Positions 16,628-24,965 of a stretch of 64,000 nucleotides of DNA are shown here, in pieces. The stretch is from NCBI GenBank assembly GCA_937934595.1, contig CALGZA010000037.1, positions 17,138 to 81,137 on the forward strand. Direction: 5' to 3'. This DNA is from an uncultured Verrucomicrobiales bacterium (GTDB lineage Bacteria; Verrucomicrobiota; Verrucomicrobiia; Verrucomicrobiales; Akkermansiaceae). The translations under genes and the position numbers were made by a program. Numbering within the stretch: the first letter of the stretch is position 1; the number at the start of each line of letters is the position of its first letter. The notes below the pieces were generated by a model. It saw nothing but the letters and a program-made list of their open reading frames with translations, did not search any database and was not told the DNA's origin.

Positions 16628-18783
16628 ATATGAGAGTAAGAATACTTGGGTTCTGTCTGACGATGATCGTTATTTTAGTGGTGGCATATGCTGGCATCAG
16701 TAGTTTGGTAGTGAGCGCGTTGTTAAAAGATGTGGAGGGATATGAGGTGTGGGATGAGCGTGTTGTTTCTGAGATGCAGACGCTGCCGGTACAGGATGGG
16801 GGCAGGGTGAAGCCTTTTCAGACTCTGGCGAGGCGTTACATGTATGGGATGCATGGTGATAGGACGATGAAGGTGTCTATAGGTGGTGAGAAGACGAAGC
16901 TGAGTCCTACTGAGTGGTTAATGGATGTGATATTTCGTCCTGAGTTAGCGGATGATTTGCCTACATTTAGGGTAGATAACTCTGCGATACTTGAGCAGTT
17001 GGGGATGGATGTAAATTCTTTACGTGATAGGTATAGTTATAATCAGATAAGGCCTTATCTTCGCAAGTTACAGAAAGAGTATGAGAGTATATTAGCTAAA
17101 ATTAAGAGATTAGGTGATGATAGTCTTACGCCTCGGCAGCAACAGACTATTGCTTTTGTTAGGCTGTTGCAGAGTTATCATTCTCTGAAGAATCCTTTTA
17201 TTTTGTCAGCTGAGGTGAAAAAGGCTACGGGTTATGGTAGTATGAAGGATTTCTTTGTTACTGGTAGTACATTGGAAGAGCGCCTATTGAATACTGGTGG
17301 TGATAAGATGTCGATTATTGGTATTTTAGACAGTAAGATAGTGGCTGATGCTATATTGTTATCTGATATTAGTAGTCTAGGTGAGGTCTCTAAATTGTTA
17401 TTAAACCCTACTTCTGGTAAGCGTGAGTGGCAGTCTATAGGAGAGAGGTTTGCTAAGGTAGCGAAGCCTAATCAGGCGGCGTATCGGCTCTATGCGGAGC
17501 AGGTAGCTGAGCTGAAGCAGAAGCATGGTGAACTGGGTGCTAATACCATTGAAGCGTTTTATGCTGATTACCTTGAAGTTTTTCAGGCGTATATGAAAAG
17601 GCAGAAGAGTTATCCAGATGGTCTGATGGAGGAATTGGTAGAGCTGGAAAAGTTACAGGCGCCTTACACTGGAGGTAGTTCTGATGAGCAATTGAGAGCT
17701 ATTTCCTCGTTTAAGGCGGCTTATGAGAGTGAGGTTGATTTTGGCGATGTGGGAGGAGACATTAAAGCGGAGGTGTATCTTAATAAGTTAGATTATTTTA
17801 ATAATGGTATAGCTATATTGTTGTTAGCGGGGGTGTTTTTGATAGCGATGTGTTTGTGTGTGGGGACGAAGGCGAGTCGAGTTTTGTATTGGTGTGTTTA
17901 TGGTTTAACGGCAGCAGCTTGTTTGTTTACGATAGCTGGGATTGTTCATCGTTCGGTTATTATGGGTAGGCCACCTATTGGTACGTTGTATGATACGATG
18001 CCCTTTATAGCTGGTGCGGGTTTATTATTGTTAGTTTTGGTAGAGTTGATTCACCGGAAGGCTATTTTGTTAGGGGTTTCTGTATGTTTTGGTGTGGCGA
18101 TCCTGTTTTTGGCGAAGAGGTATGAGGTGAGTGAGGCGAAAGACCAGATGGATCCTTTGGTTGCTGTATTGAAATCGAATTACTGGCTTGCTACGCATGT
18201 TGTGATGATTACTTTGGGTTATATGGGTGGGATAGTGGCTGCTTGCATATCACATTTTTATATTATTGGTAGGGCCTTTGGGGTGATAGTGGATAAGAAT
18301 GATAGGAAGTATTTGACTAAGATTGTTTACGGTATGGTAGCGTTCACGTTGCTATTTAGTCTTATTGGGACGATTCTGGGTGGTGTATGGGCTGCGGATT
18401 CTTGGGGTAGATTTTGGGGTTGGGATCCGAAGGAGAATGGAGCTTTATTGATAGTGATCTGGATGCTTGTGATTTTACATGCTCGTTTGGGTGGTTATAT
18501 AAGGGAGATAGGTCTTCATGTATGTAGTGTCTTTGGATTTGCGATTATTGTGTTTTCATGGTGGCATGTAAACTTTTTGGGAGTTGGTTTACACAACTAT
18601 GGTTTTACAAGTAGTGCTGCGATGACAAATATATGGATGTTTTATGGTATGGAGTTTTTGATCATGCTGATAGGGGGAGGGATGGCATGGGTTATCCATG
18701 AGAGGAAGGCAGCTGAGAAGATGCGTAAGAAGTTGGAGGCTGAGAATGGAGGGGATTCAGAGGTGGAGGTTGTTGAGAATTAG
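16624..18783 (+). CDS. ccsA: CcsA/CcsB-type cytochrome c assembly protein (WWD domain)
   Basis: This is a heme-handling membrane protein of system II cytochrome c maturation. It has 719 residues. One N-terminal helix (about 10-32) is followed by a long soluble periplasmic region (about 35-390), which contains VQDGGRVKPFQTLARRYMYG and helical segments. The CcsA membrane domain (about 395-690) has the WWD motif in WAADSWGRFWGWDPKENGAL. Candidate heme-ligand histidines are in GIVHRSV, LATHVVM and FSWWHVNFLG. A strong ribosome binding site (AAGGAGG) sits 8 bases before the ATG inside resB. The long N-terminal extension is typical of CcsA proteins in Bacteroidetes and PVC bacteria. Confidence 0.87.
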   Translation: MNMRVRILGFCLTMIVILVVAYAGISSLVVSALLKDVEGYEVWDERVVSEMQTLPVQDGGRVKPFQTLARRYMYGMHGDRTMKVSIGGEKTKLSPTEWLMDVIFRPELADDLPTFRVDNSAILEQLGMDVNSLRDRYSYNQIRPYLRKLQKEYESILAKIKRLGDDSLTPRQQQTIAFVRLLQSYHSLKNPFILSAEVKKATGYGSMKDFFVTGSTLEERLLNTGGDKMSIIGILDSKIVADAILLSDISSLGEVSKLLLNPTSGKREWQSIGERFAKVAKPNQAAYRLYAEQVAELKQKHGELGANTIEAFYADYLEVFQAYMKRQKSYPDGLMEELVELEKLQAPYTGGSSDEQLRAISSFKAAYESEVDFGDVGGDIKAEVYLNKLDYFNNGIAILLLAGVFLIAMCLCVGTKASRVLYWCVYGLTAAACLFTIAGIVHRSVIMGRPPIGTLYDTMPFIAGAGLLLLVLVELIHRKAILLGVSVCFGVAILFLAKRYEVSEAKDQMDPLVAVLKSNYWLATHVVMITLGYMGGIVAACISHFYIIGRAFGVIVDKNDRKYLTKIVYGMVAFTLLFSLIGTILGGVWAADSWGRFWGWDPKENGALLIVIWMLVILHARLGGYIREIGLHVCSVFGFAIIVFSWWHVNFLGVGLHNYGFTSSAAMTNIWMFYGMEFLIMLIGGGMAWVIHERKAAEKMRKKLEAENGGDSEVEVVEN

Positions 18784-18788
18784 TAGAT

Positions 18789-19382
18789 ATGGCTGGTTCG
18801 ATTAAGCTTGGGGTTTTGGGTTCTGGATCTGGTTCGAATATGCAGGCGATTATTGATGCGATTGAATCTGGTGATTTGCATGCTGAGATTGTTTTGGTGA
18901 TGTCAGATTATGAGGATGCTTATATTTTGGAGCGGGCTAGGAGGGCGGGTATCAGGGCTGAGGTGATAGACTGTGGTGGTTATAAGACGAAGTTTCCTGA
19001 TGAGAGGCAGGCTGTGGTGGCTTCTAGATTAAGAGATGCTGGTGTGGATATTGTTTGTTTGGCTGGGTTTATGCGTTTGGTGAAGCGTCCGCTTTTGGAT
19101 GTGTTTCCGGATAGGATTTTGAATATTCATCCTTCGCTTTTACCGGCTTATCCTGGGCTGATGGCTTGGAAGCAGGCGGTTGATGCTGGAGCAGAGGAGA
19201 GTGGTTGTACGGTTCATTATGTGGATGCGGGGATGGATACTGGGCCGATTATTATGCAGGCCAGGGTTCCTGTGTTAGATGGTGATGATGCGGCTAGTTT
19301 ACATGCTAGGATTCAGGTGGCTGAGCATGGTTTGTATCCTAAGGCGATAGGCCAGGTGGCTGAGGAGCTGTGTTTGGGGTGA
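18789..19382 (+). CDS. purN: Phosphoribosylglycinamide formyltransferase
   Basis: This enzyme transfers a formyl group from 10-formyl-THF to GAR in purine synthesis. It has 197 residues. Substrate-binding loop GVLGSGSGSNMQAI, active-site block NIHPSLLPAYPGL with catalytic Asn and His, and the Asp in HYVDAGMDTGPII are all present. It begins 5 bases after ccsA, so it may be the last gene of that transcript although its function is unrelated. Confidence 0.93.
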   Translation: MAGSIKLGVLGSGSGSNMQAIIDAIESGDLHAEIVLVMSDYEDAYILERARRAGIRAEVIDCGGYKTKFPDERQAVVASRLRDAGVDIVCLAGFMRLVKRPLLDVFPDRILNIHPSLLPAYPGLMAWKQAVDAGAEESGCTVHYVDAGMDTGPIIMQARVPVLDGDDAASLHARIQVAEHGLYPKAIGQVAEELCLG

Positions 19383-19546
19383 GGTGGGTTTTGCTTTTTT
19401 TTTGGGATGCGCTGGGATCTTAGATGGGTTGCTTTTTTTGTTTTTTTGTAGACAAATGCTGGGGGTGTTTTCGCTTGTTTAGTGAATTTTTATTAATGAT
19501 GGGTTGTCCGGAGAGGCAACTGGAATAACGAAAAAGAGAGCTAATT

Positions 19547-19729
19547 ATGAGTAAGGTCGGTCAAATGGCTATAAGATTGGGAGGTATGTTGCCTCTGGTT
19601 TTGTTGATTGTTGTCGATGGTGGTTGTTTGTGCTTTGGTTGTTTGTGCTTTGGTTGTTTATTGTTGGTTTTTTTTGGGTGTTTTTCGTTTGAGAGTTCTG
19701 GTTGTTTGATGGCGGCTGGATTGTTATAG
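19547..19729 (+). CDS. Doubtful short hydrophobic Cys-rich ORF
   Basis: This is a 60-codon ORF beginning MSKVGQMAIRLGGMLPLVLL after an A/G-rich leader (AAAAAGAGAGCTAATT). The start looks like a secreted or membrane peptide. The second half is Cys-rich because of the 15-base repeat (GCLCFGCLCFGC) and is extremely T/G-rich. It ends 31 bases before the HtrA start. It might be a small membrane protein, a leader peptide or chance. No family is recognised. Confidence 0.22.
   Translation: MSKVGQMAIRLGGMLPLVLLIVVDGGCLCFGCLCFGCLLLVFFGCFSFESSGCLMAAGLL
19621..19659 (+). repeat. 15-base tandem repeat (two copies plus 9 bases)
   Basis: TGGTTGTTTGTGCTT occurs twice in perfect tandem (19621-19635, 19636-19650), followed by TGGTTGTTT. 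It lies within the doubtful Cys-rich ORF and keeps its frame, giving repeated GCLCF. Confidence 0.75.
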
Positions 19730-19760
19730 TTAAATAGGAAACTTTAATTAAATTATAGAG

Positions 19761-20921
19761 ATGAAATTGATACAGTGCAGTAGGAGTTTTATGATGAAGA
19801 TGTTGTTTTTAGGGTGCATTGCTGGGTCTGCTTTTTATTTGTATGCGTATCGTGGTGGAGCTACATCAGGTGCTGATTTTAGTTTTGATAATTCGCCTAT
19901 TGATCGGTCTCAGGGTGGTAGTTATGCGGGTATGCTGGAGAAGGCTCAGCAGTCTGTAGTGTCTGTGTATACGGCTGAGTTGGTTCAGTATTTACGTTAT
20001 GGCGGGTCATCGAGAGATGATTTGTTGAGGGAGTTTTTAGGCCTGCCAAGGTCCGGTAGGCGGGGTTCGAGTATTGAGACACGGAAGGTTCCTCAGGGGG
20101 TGGGTTCTGGTGTGATAGTGGACTCTAATGGTTATATTATTACGAATGATCATGTGATAGCGAATCAACAGCGCGGAGTGGCTGATGAGATATTAGTGCG
20201 TTTGAGTAATGGGAAGGAGTATAAGGCGAGGGTTGTGGGGCGGGATCCTAAGACGGATATAGCGGTATTGAAGGTGGATGCTCGTGGGTTACCGGTAGCG
20301 AAGATAACGGATAGTGAGGCGACGAAGGTGGGAGATGTTGTTTTTGCGATAGGTAATCCGATGGGAGTTGGTTTGACAGTTACGAGTGGTATTATTTCTG
20401 CGAAGAATAGAAACATTGGAATATATGGGGCTGAGGGGTATGAGAATTTTATACAGACTGATGCATCGATTAATCCTGGGAATTCTGGTGGTGCATTGGT
20501 AGATGTGCGGGGACGATTGATAGGAATAAATTCTGCTATTATGTCGAGGTCAGGTGGTAATGTAGGGATAGGTTTTGCGATACCGTCACGTTTAGCAGTG
20601 GATGTTAGTAAGCAGTTGATACGAGATGGGAAGGTTCAGAGGAGGACTGTAGGGGTGTATATATCCTTGTTGACTGGTAGGCAAGCTAAGGGGCTGGGTG
20701 TGCGGGAGAATTCAGTTTTTATAAAGGGTGTGGTAGCGGGTAGTTCTGCTGAGAAGGCAGGAATAAAGGCTGGTGATGTGGTGACAAAAATTAATGGTAG
20801 GGCGATAGAGGGCTTAGGGAGTTTTCGTTCATCGGTAGCTCATTTGAAGAAGGGTGAGCGGATTGAGGTTATGGTGGTGAGGGGTAAGAAGGAGTTTAAG
20901 TTGAATTTGACGGTTGAGTAA
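19761..20921 (+). CDS. HtrA/DegP-type periplasmic serine protease with one PDZ domain
   Basis: This is an envelope quality-control protease of 386 residues. An N-terminal hydrophobic anchor or signal (about 9-30) is followed by the trypsin-like domain with the full catalytic triad: His131 (ITNDHVIA), Asp166 (KTDIAVLKV) and Ser242 (NPGNSGGALVD). One PDZ domain follows (about 290-386; KGVVAGSSAEKAGIKAGDVVTKING). A single PDZ resembles DegS-like or short HtrA proteins rather than DegP. It sits just before the Bat operon, 35 bases upstream, and may share its transcript, which would fit an oxidative or envelope stress role. Confidence 0.9.
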   Translation: MKLIQCSRSFMMKMLFLGCIAGSAFYLYAYRGGATSGADFSFDNSPIDRSQGGSYAGMLEKAQQSVVSVYTAELVQYLRYGGSSRDDLLREFLGLPRSGRRGSSIETRKVPQGVGSGVIVDSNGYIITNDHVIANQQRGVADEILVRLSNGKEYKARVVGRDPKTDIAVLKVDARGLPVAKITDSEATKVGDVVFAIGNPMGVGLTVTSGIISAKNRNIGIYGAEGYENFIQTDASINPGNSGGALVDVRGRLIGINSAIMSRSGGNVGIGFAIPSRLAVDVSKQLIRDGKVQRRTVGVYISLLTGRQAKGLGVRENSVFIKGVVAGSSAEKAGIKAGDVVTKINGRAIEGLGSFRSSVAHLKKGERIEVMVVRGKKEFKLNLTVE

Positions 20922-20956
20922 ATTGCTGGATTAGATTTTTTTGTTGAGGGTTTATA

Positions 20957-23065
20957 ATGTTTTTCCAATTGATGATGAATGATTTGAAATTTGTTTCTCC
21001 TGTGTGGTTGTGGGTTGGGTTATTGGTGGTGTGTGTTTTGGTTGTTGGGTTGATTTTTTTTGATAGGTGGAGGAGTCAGGCGTTGCGATGTTTTGGATCT
21101 GGTGAATTATTTGCCCAGTTGCGTTCGAGTATTTCTAGGTTTCGGTTTTGGTTAAAGCGGATTAGTTTATTACTGTGTGTGTTGATGGTTTTTTTGTCAT
21201 TAGCACGGCCTCAGTATGGATATGAGTGGCGGGAGGTGAATAGGAGGGGGATAGATATTTTATTTGCGGTGGATTCTTCAAAGTCAATGCTTGCAGAAGA
21301 TATAAAGCCGAATCGGTTAGATAGGGTTAAGATGGGGGTGATGGATTTTGTGAATAGGCTGGAGAGTGATAGGGTGGGGTTGCTGCCTTTTTCAGGGAGT
21401 TCATTTTTGTTGTGTCCTTTTACATTAGATTATGGTGCGTTTGAGCAGTCTCTTGAAGCTGTTACGACAGATATTATACCGAGGAGGGGGACTGATTTGG
21501 CGAGTGCTATCTATGAGGCGCTCGGGATATTTGAGGAGTCAGGAAATAATCATAGGGCGCTTGTGATTGTTACGGATGGTGAGGATTTGGAGGGAGAGGC
21601 GATAGATGCTGCCCGACAAGCTGCTGAGAAGGAAGTGATGATATATTGTTTGGGAGTTGGTTCTACGTTAGGTGAGTTGATCCCGTTATCTGATGGACTT
21701 GGTGGGGTGGAGTATATGCGAGATTCATCAGGTGAGCTGGTGAGGACGAAGCTGGATGAGGAGGGGCTGAAGAAGCTGGCAGACATTACTGGTGGGCTGT
21801 ATGCTCCTTTTGGTAAAGTTGGAGAAGGGTTGGATTTGCTTTATAAGGAGAAACTCAGCTTAGTTCCGAAGGTTGATTTGAATCAGCGTATGCAGAAAGT
21901 AGGGATAGAGAGGTATCAGTGGCCGCTGTCTTTTGGGATATTGTTTTTGTTGGTGAGTGTGGTGCTTGGGGATAGGCGTAGGTTTGGTCTGACTGGTGGC
22001 TCTGTGATAGGGCGCATGGCTTTAGTGTTAGTCATGTTTAGCGTGATGAGTCATAGTTCTGCTTATGGAGATGGTGGTCGGGCACACTACAATGAGGGGG
22101 TTAGCAAGTATCAGTCTGGGGACTTTGCGAGAGCTAGAGAGTTATTTCAGTTATCATTGGGAGCGAGTGATGACTTGAGTTTACATGCTCGATCTTATTA
22201 TAACATGGGGAATGTTATGTTTAGAGAGGGAGCTTCATTGCTTTCTGGCGGTGATCTAGGGAAGGTAAAAGAAATGTGGAAGAAAAGTGTTGTAGCTTAT
22301 GAGGGGGCTCTTGCTCTTGATGAGTCAGATGAAGATGCTGAGAAAAACCGTGATTATGTGCTGGAGAAGATCGATGAGTTAGAAAAGGAGGAGAAGAAAA
22401 AAGAGGAGCAGCAGAAGAAGGATAATCAGAGCAAAGGTAAAGAGGGTGAAGAGGGTAAAGAGGGTGAAGAAGGTAAAGAAGGTAAAGAAGGTAAAGAAGG
22501 TGAAGAGGGTGAAGAGGGTGAAGAAGGTAAAGAAGGTAAAGAAGGTAAAGAAGGTAAAGAAGGTGAAGAAGGTGAAGAAGGTGAAGAGGGTGAAGAGGGT
22601 GAAGAGGGTAAAGAGGGTGAAGAGGGTAAAGAGGGGAAAGAGGGGAAAGAGGGGAAAGAGGGTGAAGAGGGTGAAGAAGGTAAAGAAGGTGAAGAGGGTG
22701 AAGAGGGTAAAGAGGGTAAAGAGGGTGAAGAAGGTGAAGAAGGTAAAGAAGGTGAAGAGGGGAAAAAGGGGAAAGAGGGGAAAGAGGGGAAAGAAGGTAA
22801 AGAAGGTAAAGAAGGTAAAGAAGGTGAAGAAGGTGAAGAGGGTGAAGAGGGTGAAGAGGGGAAAAAAGGTAAAGAGGGTGAAGGTGGAGTTGGAGATGAC
22901 GAGGCGCGTGCTGCTGAAAGGCGTGAGTTAGGGAAGATGACAAAGGAAGAGGCGAAGCAGTTGTTGCGATCTTTAGAGAGTGATGAGAAGAGGTTATTGA
23001 TAGTTCCGCAGAGTAAGCATGGTAAAAAAGGAAAAGGCCAAGGGACGAAGGGTAAGGAATGGTAG
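20957..23065 (+). CDS. BatB-BatC fusion: VWA and TPR protein with Gly-X-Glu repeat tail
   Basis: This is a 702-residue fusion of two Bat proteins. Two N-terminal helices (about 12-32, 58-78) precede a von Willebrand A domain with a MIDAS site (FAVDSSKSMLAED and TDGEDLEG). A third helix lies near 320, then TPR repeats (about 365-470; HYNEGVSKYQSGDFARARELF). A Lys/Glu-rich stretch leads into 49 nine-base units encoding Gly-Lys-Glu or Gly-Glu-Glu (147 residues). The C-terminus has the BatC-like MTKEEAKQLLRSLESDEKRL. Bat proteins (named for Bacteroides aerotolerance) are thought to act at the inner membrane in envelope or oxidative stress. The expanded repeat is unusual. Confidence 0.85.
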   Translation: MFFQLMMNDLKFVSPVWLWVGLLVVCVLVVGLIFFDRWRSQALRCFGSGELFAQLRSSISRFRFWLKRISLLLCVLMVFLSLARPQYGYEWREVNRRGIDILFAVDSSKSMLAEDIKPNRLDRVKMGVMDFVNRLESDRVGLLPFSGSSFLLCPFTLDYGAFEQSLEAVTTDIIPRRGTDLASAIYEALGIFEESGNNHRALVIVTDGEDLEGEAIDAARQAAEKEVMIYCLGVGSTLGELIPLSDGLGGVEYMRDSSGELVRTKLDEEGLKKLADITGGLYAPFGKVGEGLDLLYKEKLSLVPKVDLNQRMQKVGIERYQWPLSFGILFLLVSVVLGDRRRFGLTGGSVIGRMALVLVMFSVMSHSSAYGDGGRAHYNEGVSKYQSGDFARARELFQLSLGASDDLSLHARSYYNMGNVMFREGASLLSGGDLGKVKEMWKKSVVAYEGALALDESDEDAEKNRDYVLEKIDELEKEEKKKEEQQKKDNQSKGKEGEEGKEGEEGKEGKEGKEGEEGEEGEEGKEGKEGKEGKEGEEGEEGEEGEEGEEGKEGEEGKEGKEGKEGKEGEEGEEGKEGEEGEEGKEGKEGEEGEEGKEGEEGKKGKEGKEGKEGKEGKEGKEGEEGEEGEEGEEGKKGKEGEGGVGDDEARAAERRELGKMTKEEAKQLLRSLESDEKRLLIVPQSKHGKKGKGQGTKGKEW
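22436..22876 (+). repeat. 9-base minisatellite (49 units) encoding Gly-X-Glu
   Basis: There are 49 consecutive 9-base units of the form GG(T/G) (A/G)AA (G/A)A(G/A), all in frame, encoding (Gly-Lys/Glu-Glu) with a few GKK units. Local blocks of identical variants (e.g. runs of GGGAAAGAG) point to slippage or unequal exchange. The same stretch is open in other frames and on the other strand, which creates the shadow ORFs 22446-22931 (+) and 22221-23102 (-). Confidence 0.95.
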
Positions 23066-23087
23066 AATCAGTTAGATGTTGTTTATT

Positions 23088-24953
23088 ATGAAAAAAAATC
23101 AAGTTAGGTTGTTATTGATTATTATAAGTTACATGTCGCTGGTGATATGGAGTGAGGCAGAGCCGTCTGTGTCGATGAAGATAGAGCCTAAGACAATACC
23201 TTTGAATGGTGAGGCAAGGCTTAGTATAGTGATAGAGAATGGTGGTCAGGGGGGGCAGCCTGAGCTGCCGGCGATGAAGCATTTGATGTTTTCTGCATCT
23301 GGTCAGAGTAGCCGTACGAGTATTATTAATGGGGAGGTGACTTCTTCAGTAGAGCTGAGTTACAGAGTGACTGCTGATAAGGAGGGTGAATATGAGATAC
23401 CAGCTGTGACTGTTCAGATAGGAGGCAAGAGATATAGTAGTGATAAACAAAAGCTAAAAGTGACAGCGGCTAAGAAGGGTGCGGTTCAATCTAATGCATT
23501 TGATCAAAGTGGTTTGAGTGATGCGGAAAAGAAGAAGACGGCCTTTATTAAGATACAACGATCAGAAAGGAAGGGAAGGGAGCATCTTTATGTGGGGGAA
23601 TCGCGACCGGTATCGATAAAGGTTTATCTGCGTGATGATCTTAATGTCATGGGGCTTAATAAGTTATCTCTTACAAATGATGCTTTTACTTTGTCATCGC
23701 TGAGCGAAGATCCTGAGCAAAATAGAGAGGTGTTGGATGGTGTGCGTTATCGTGTAATCACTTGGTATGGAAATATTTCAGGAGTAAAGGCTGGGGAGTA
23801 TGCTATCAAAGCAAAGATAAAAGCGACGATAGGTGTTCCAGTAAATTCTGCTGGTGGTATGGGGATGAAGGATCCATTTTTTGATCAATTTTTTAGGCGT
23901 TATGAACATAAGGAATTGAGTATAGAAAGTGAAGATGAGGCGATAGAAGTGGTGGCACCTCCGATGGCGGGGAGGCCAGATACGTATAGTGGAGCGGTGG
24001 GTCAGTTTAAGATAAAGGCGAAGCCCTTGCCTAGTTCACTGGAGTTAGGAGATGCTGTGACTCATGAAGTTTACGTTGAAGGTAAGGGGAACTTTGATAG
24101 GGTAAGGGTGCCTGTTCTTATGCCTGAAGATGGTTGGAAACGTTATAAGGTTAGTACTGAGTTAGAGCGTGGGGATGCACTGACTTATCATGCGAGGAAG
24201 CATTTTAAGATGCCGACAGTGATTCAGCGACCTGGTGAGATGGAGACTTATTTTAGGTTTAGTTATTTTGATCCTGATTTGGAAGAATATAAGACGATAG
24301 AAAGTCAGAAGAGCGTGGTTCACGTTAAGGGGAGTATGCTAGGTGGAGCTGTGGAGCCGAAGGTAGCTGGTGGTGATGGAGAGGTTGTTGCTGGAGCTGG
24401 TTTAGTTTTGCCTGTGATAAGGGAAGATGTGGGAGGAGTGTATTCGTCTTTAATTTTTCTTTATGAGCGGATTTGGTATTGGGTTGTGGGGTTGTTAGTC
24501 TTGTTTACTATTATAGGTAGTTTTGTTATTTTGCAGAGACGTAAGTTAGGTTTAGAGCAGAGTGATTCTTCAGTCAGAAGAGCGCAGGATAAGCGAGAGA
24601 AGCAGGAGTTAAAGGCATTGGAGCAACTTATGGATGATGGTGGTGAGGGGGATTTTCTTCAGCGATGTTGTATGGTTTTGAGGATGCGGATAGCTTCAAA
24701 GATAGGATGTAATATGAATACAGTTACGATTAAAGAAGTGGAGGAAAACTTTCCTCACTGTGATCATGTGATAGAGATTTTCAAAAGAGTGGAGGAGATA
24801 GAGTATGGCTCACATGTGAGTGGTGAAGAAGGGTTGGAGATATGGCTAGATAAGACAAAATTGGGTTTAGATGAGATAGAGGGTTCTTTAGCTGGTGAGG
24901 GTTTTTCTGAGTTGGCATGGGGGCAAGTTGCGCGTTCTGTGGCATCGAATTAA
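23088..24953 (+). CDS. batD: BatD-like protein
   Basis: This protein has 621 residues from ATG 23088 (MKKNQVRLLLIIISYMSLVIW); the track uses an ATG four codons earlier. The preferred start has the same TGTTTATT leader as the next gene. A signal peptide is followed by tandem beta-sandwich domains characteristic of BatD (PSVSMKIEPKTIPLNGEARL, then YRVTADKEGEYEIPAVTVQIGG). One transmembrane helix near 465-485 (WYWVVGLLVLFTIIGSFVIL) precedes a cytoplasmic helical tail. Most of the protein should be periplasmic. It follows BatB/C by 22 bases and is 12 bases before the BatE-like gene. Confidence 0.85.
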   Translation: MKKNQVRLLLIIISYMSLVIWSEAEPSVSMKIEPKTIPLNGEARLSIVIENGGQGGQPELPAMKHLMFSASGQSSRTSIINGEVTSSVELSYRVTADKEGEYEIPAVTVQIGGKRYSSDKQKLKVTAAKKGAVQSNAFDQSGLSDAEKKKTAFIKIQRSERKGREHLYVGESRPVSIKVYLRDDLNVMGLNKLSLTNDAFTLSSLSEDPEQNREVLDGVRYRVITWYGNISGVKAGEYAIKAKIKATIGVPVNSAGGMGMKDPFFDQFFRRYEHKELSIESEDEAIEVVAPPMAGRPDTYSGAVGQFKIKAKPLPSSLELGDAVTHEVYVEGKGNFDRVRVPVLMPEDGWKRYKVSTELERGDALTYHARKHFKMPTVIQRPGEMETYFRFSYFDPDLEEYKTIESQKSVVHVKGSMLGGAVEPKVAGGDGEVVAGAGLVLPVIREDVGGVYSSLIFLYERIWYWVVGLLVLFTIIGSFVILQRRKLGLEQSDSSVRRAQDKREKQELKALEQLMDDGGEGDFLQRCCMVLRMRIASKIGCNMNTVTIKEVEENFPHCDHVIEIFKRVEEIEYGSHVSGEEGLEIWLDKTKLGLDEIEGSLAGEGFSELAWGQVARSVASN

Positions 24954-24965
24954 TTATTGTTTATT

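Larger units (their letters stand above)
19383..19760 (+). other. Intergenic region between purN and the HtrA gene
   Basis: These 378 bases hold no confident gene. They contain T-runs just after purN, a weak hairpin (GTTGTC-CGGAGA-GGCAAC, about 19503-19520), a 15-base tandem repeat and one doubtful 60-codon ORF. The strength of transcription termination here cannot be judged. Confidence 0.6.

Noticed and set aside
22436-22876. CRISPR array
   Set aside because: Units are 9 bases, contiguous and coding, with no spacers.
22446-22931. 161-aa VKRVKK-type ORF in another + frame
   Set aside because: Also a by-product of the minisatellite; the batB/C frame has conserved domains on both sides.
22221-23102. 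293-aa antisense ORF over the BatB/C tail
   Set aside because: It exists because the 9-base repeat leaves all frames open. It is a low-complexity Leu/His/Pro product with no start context.
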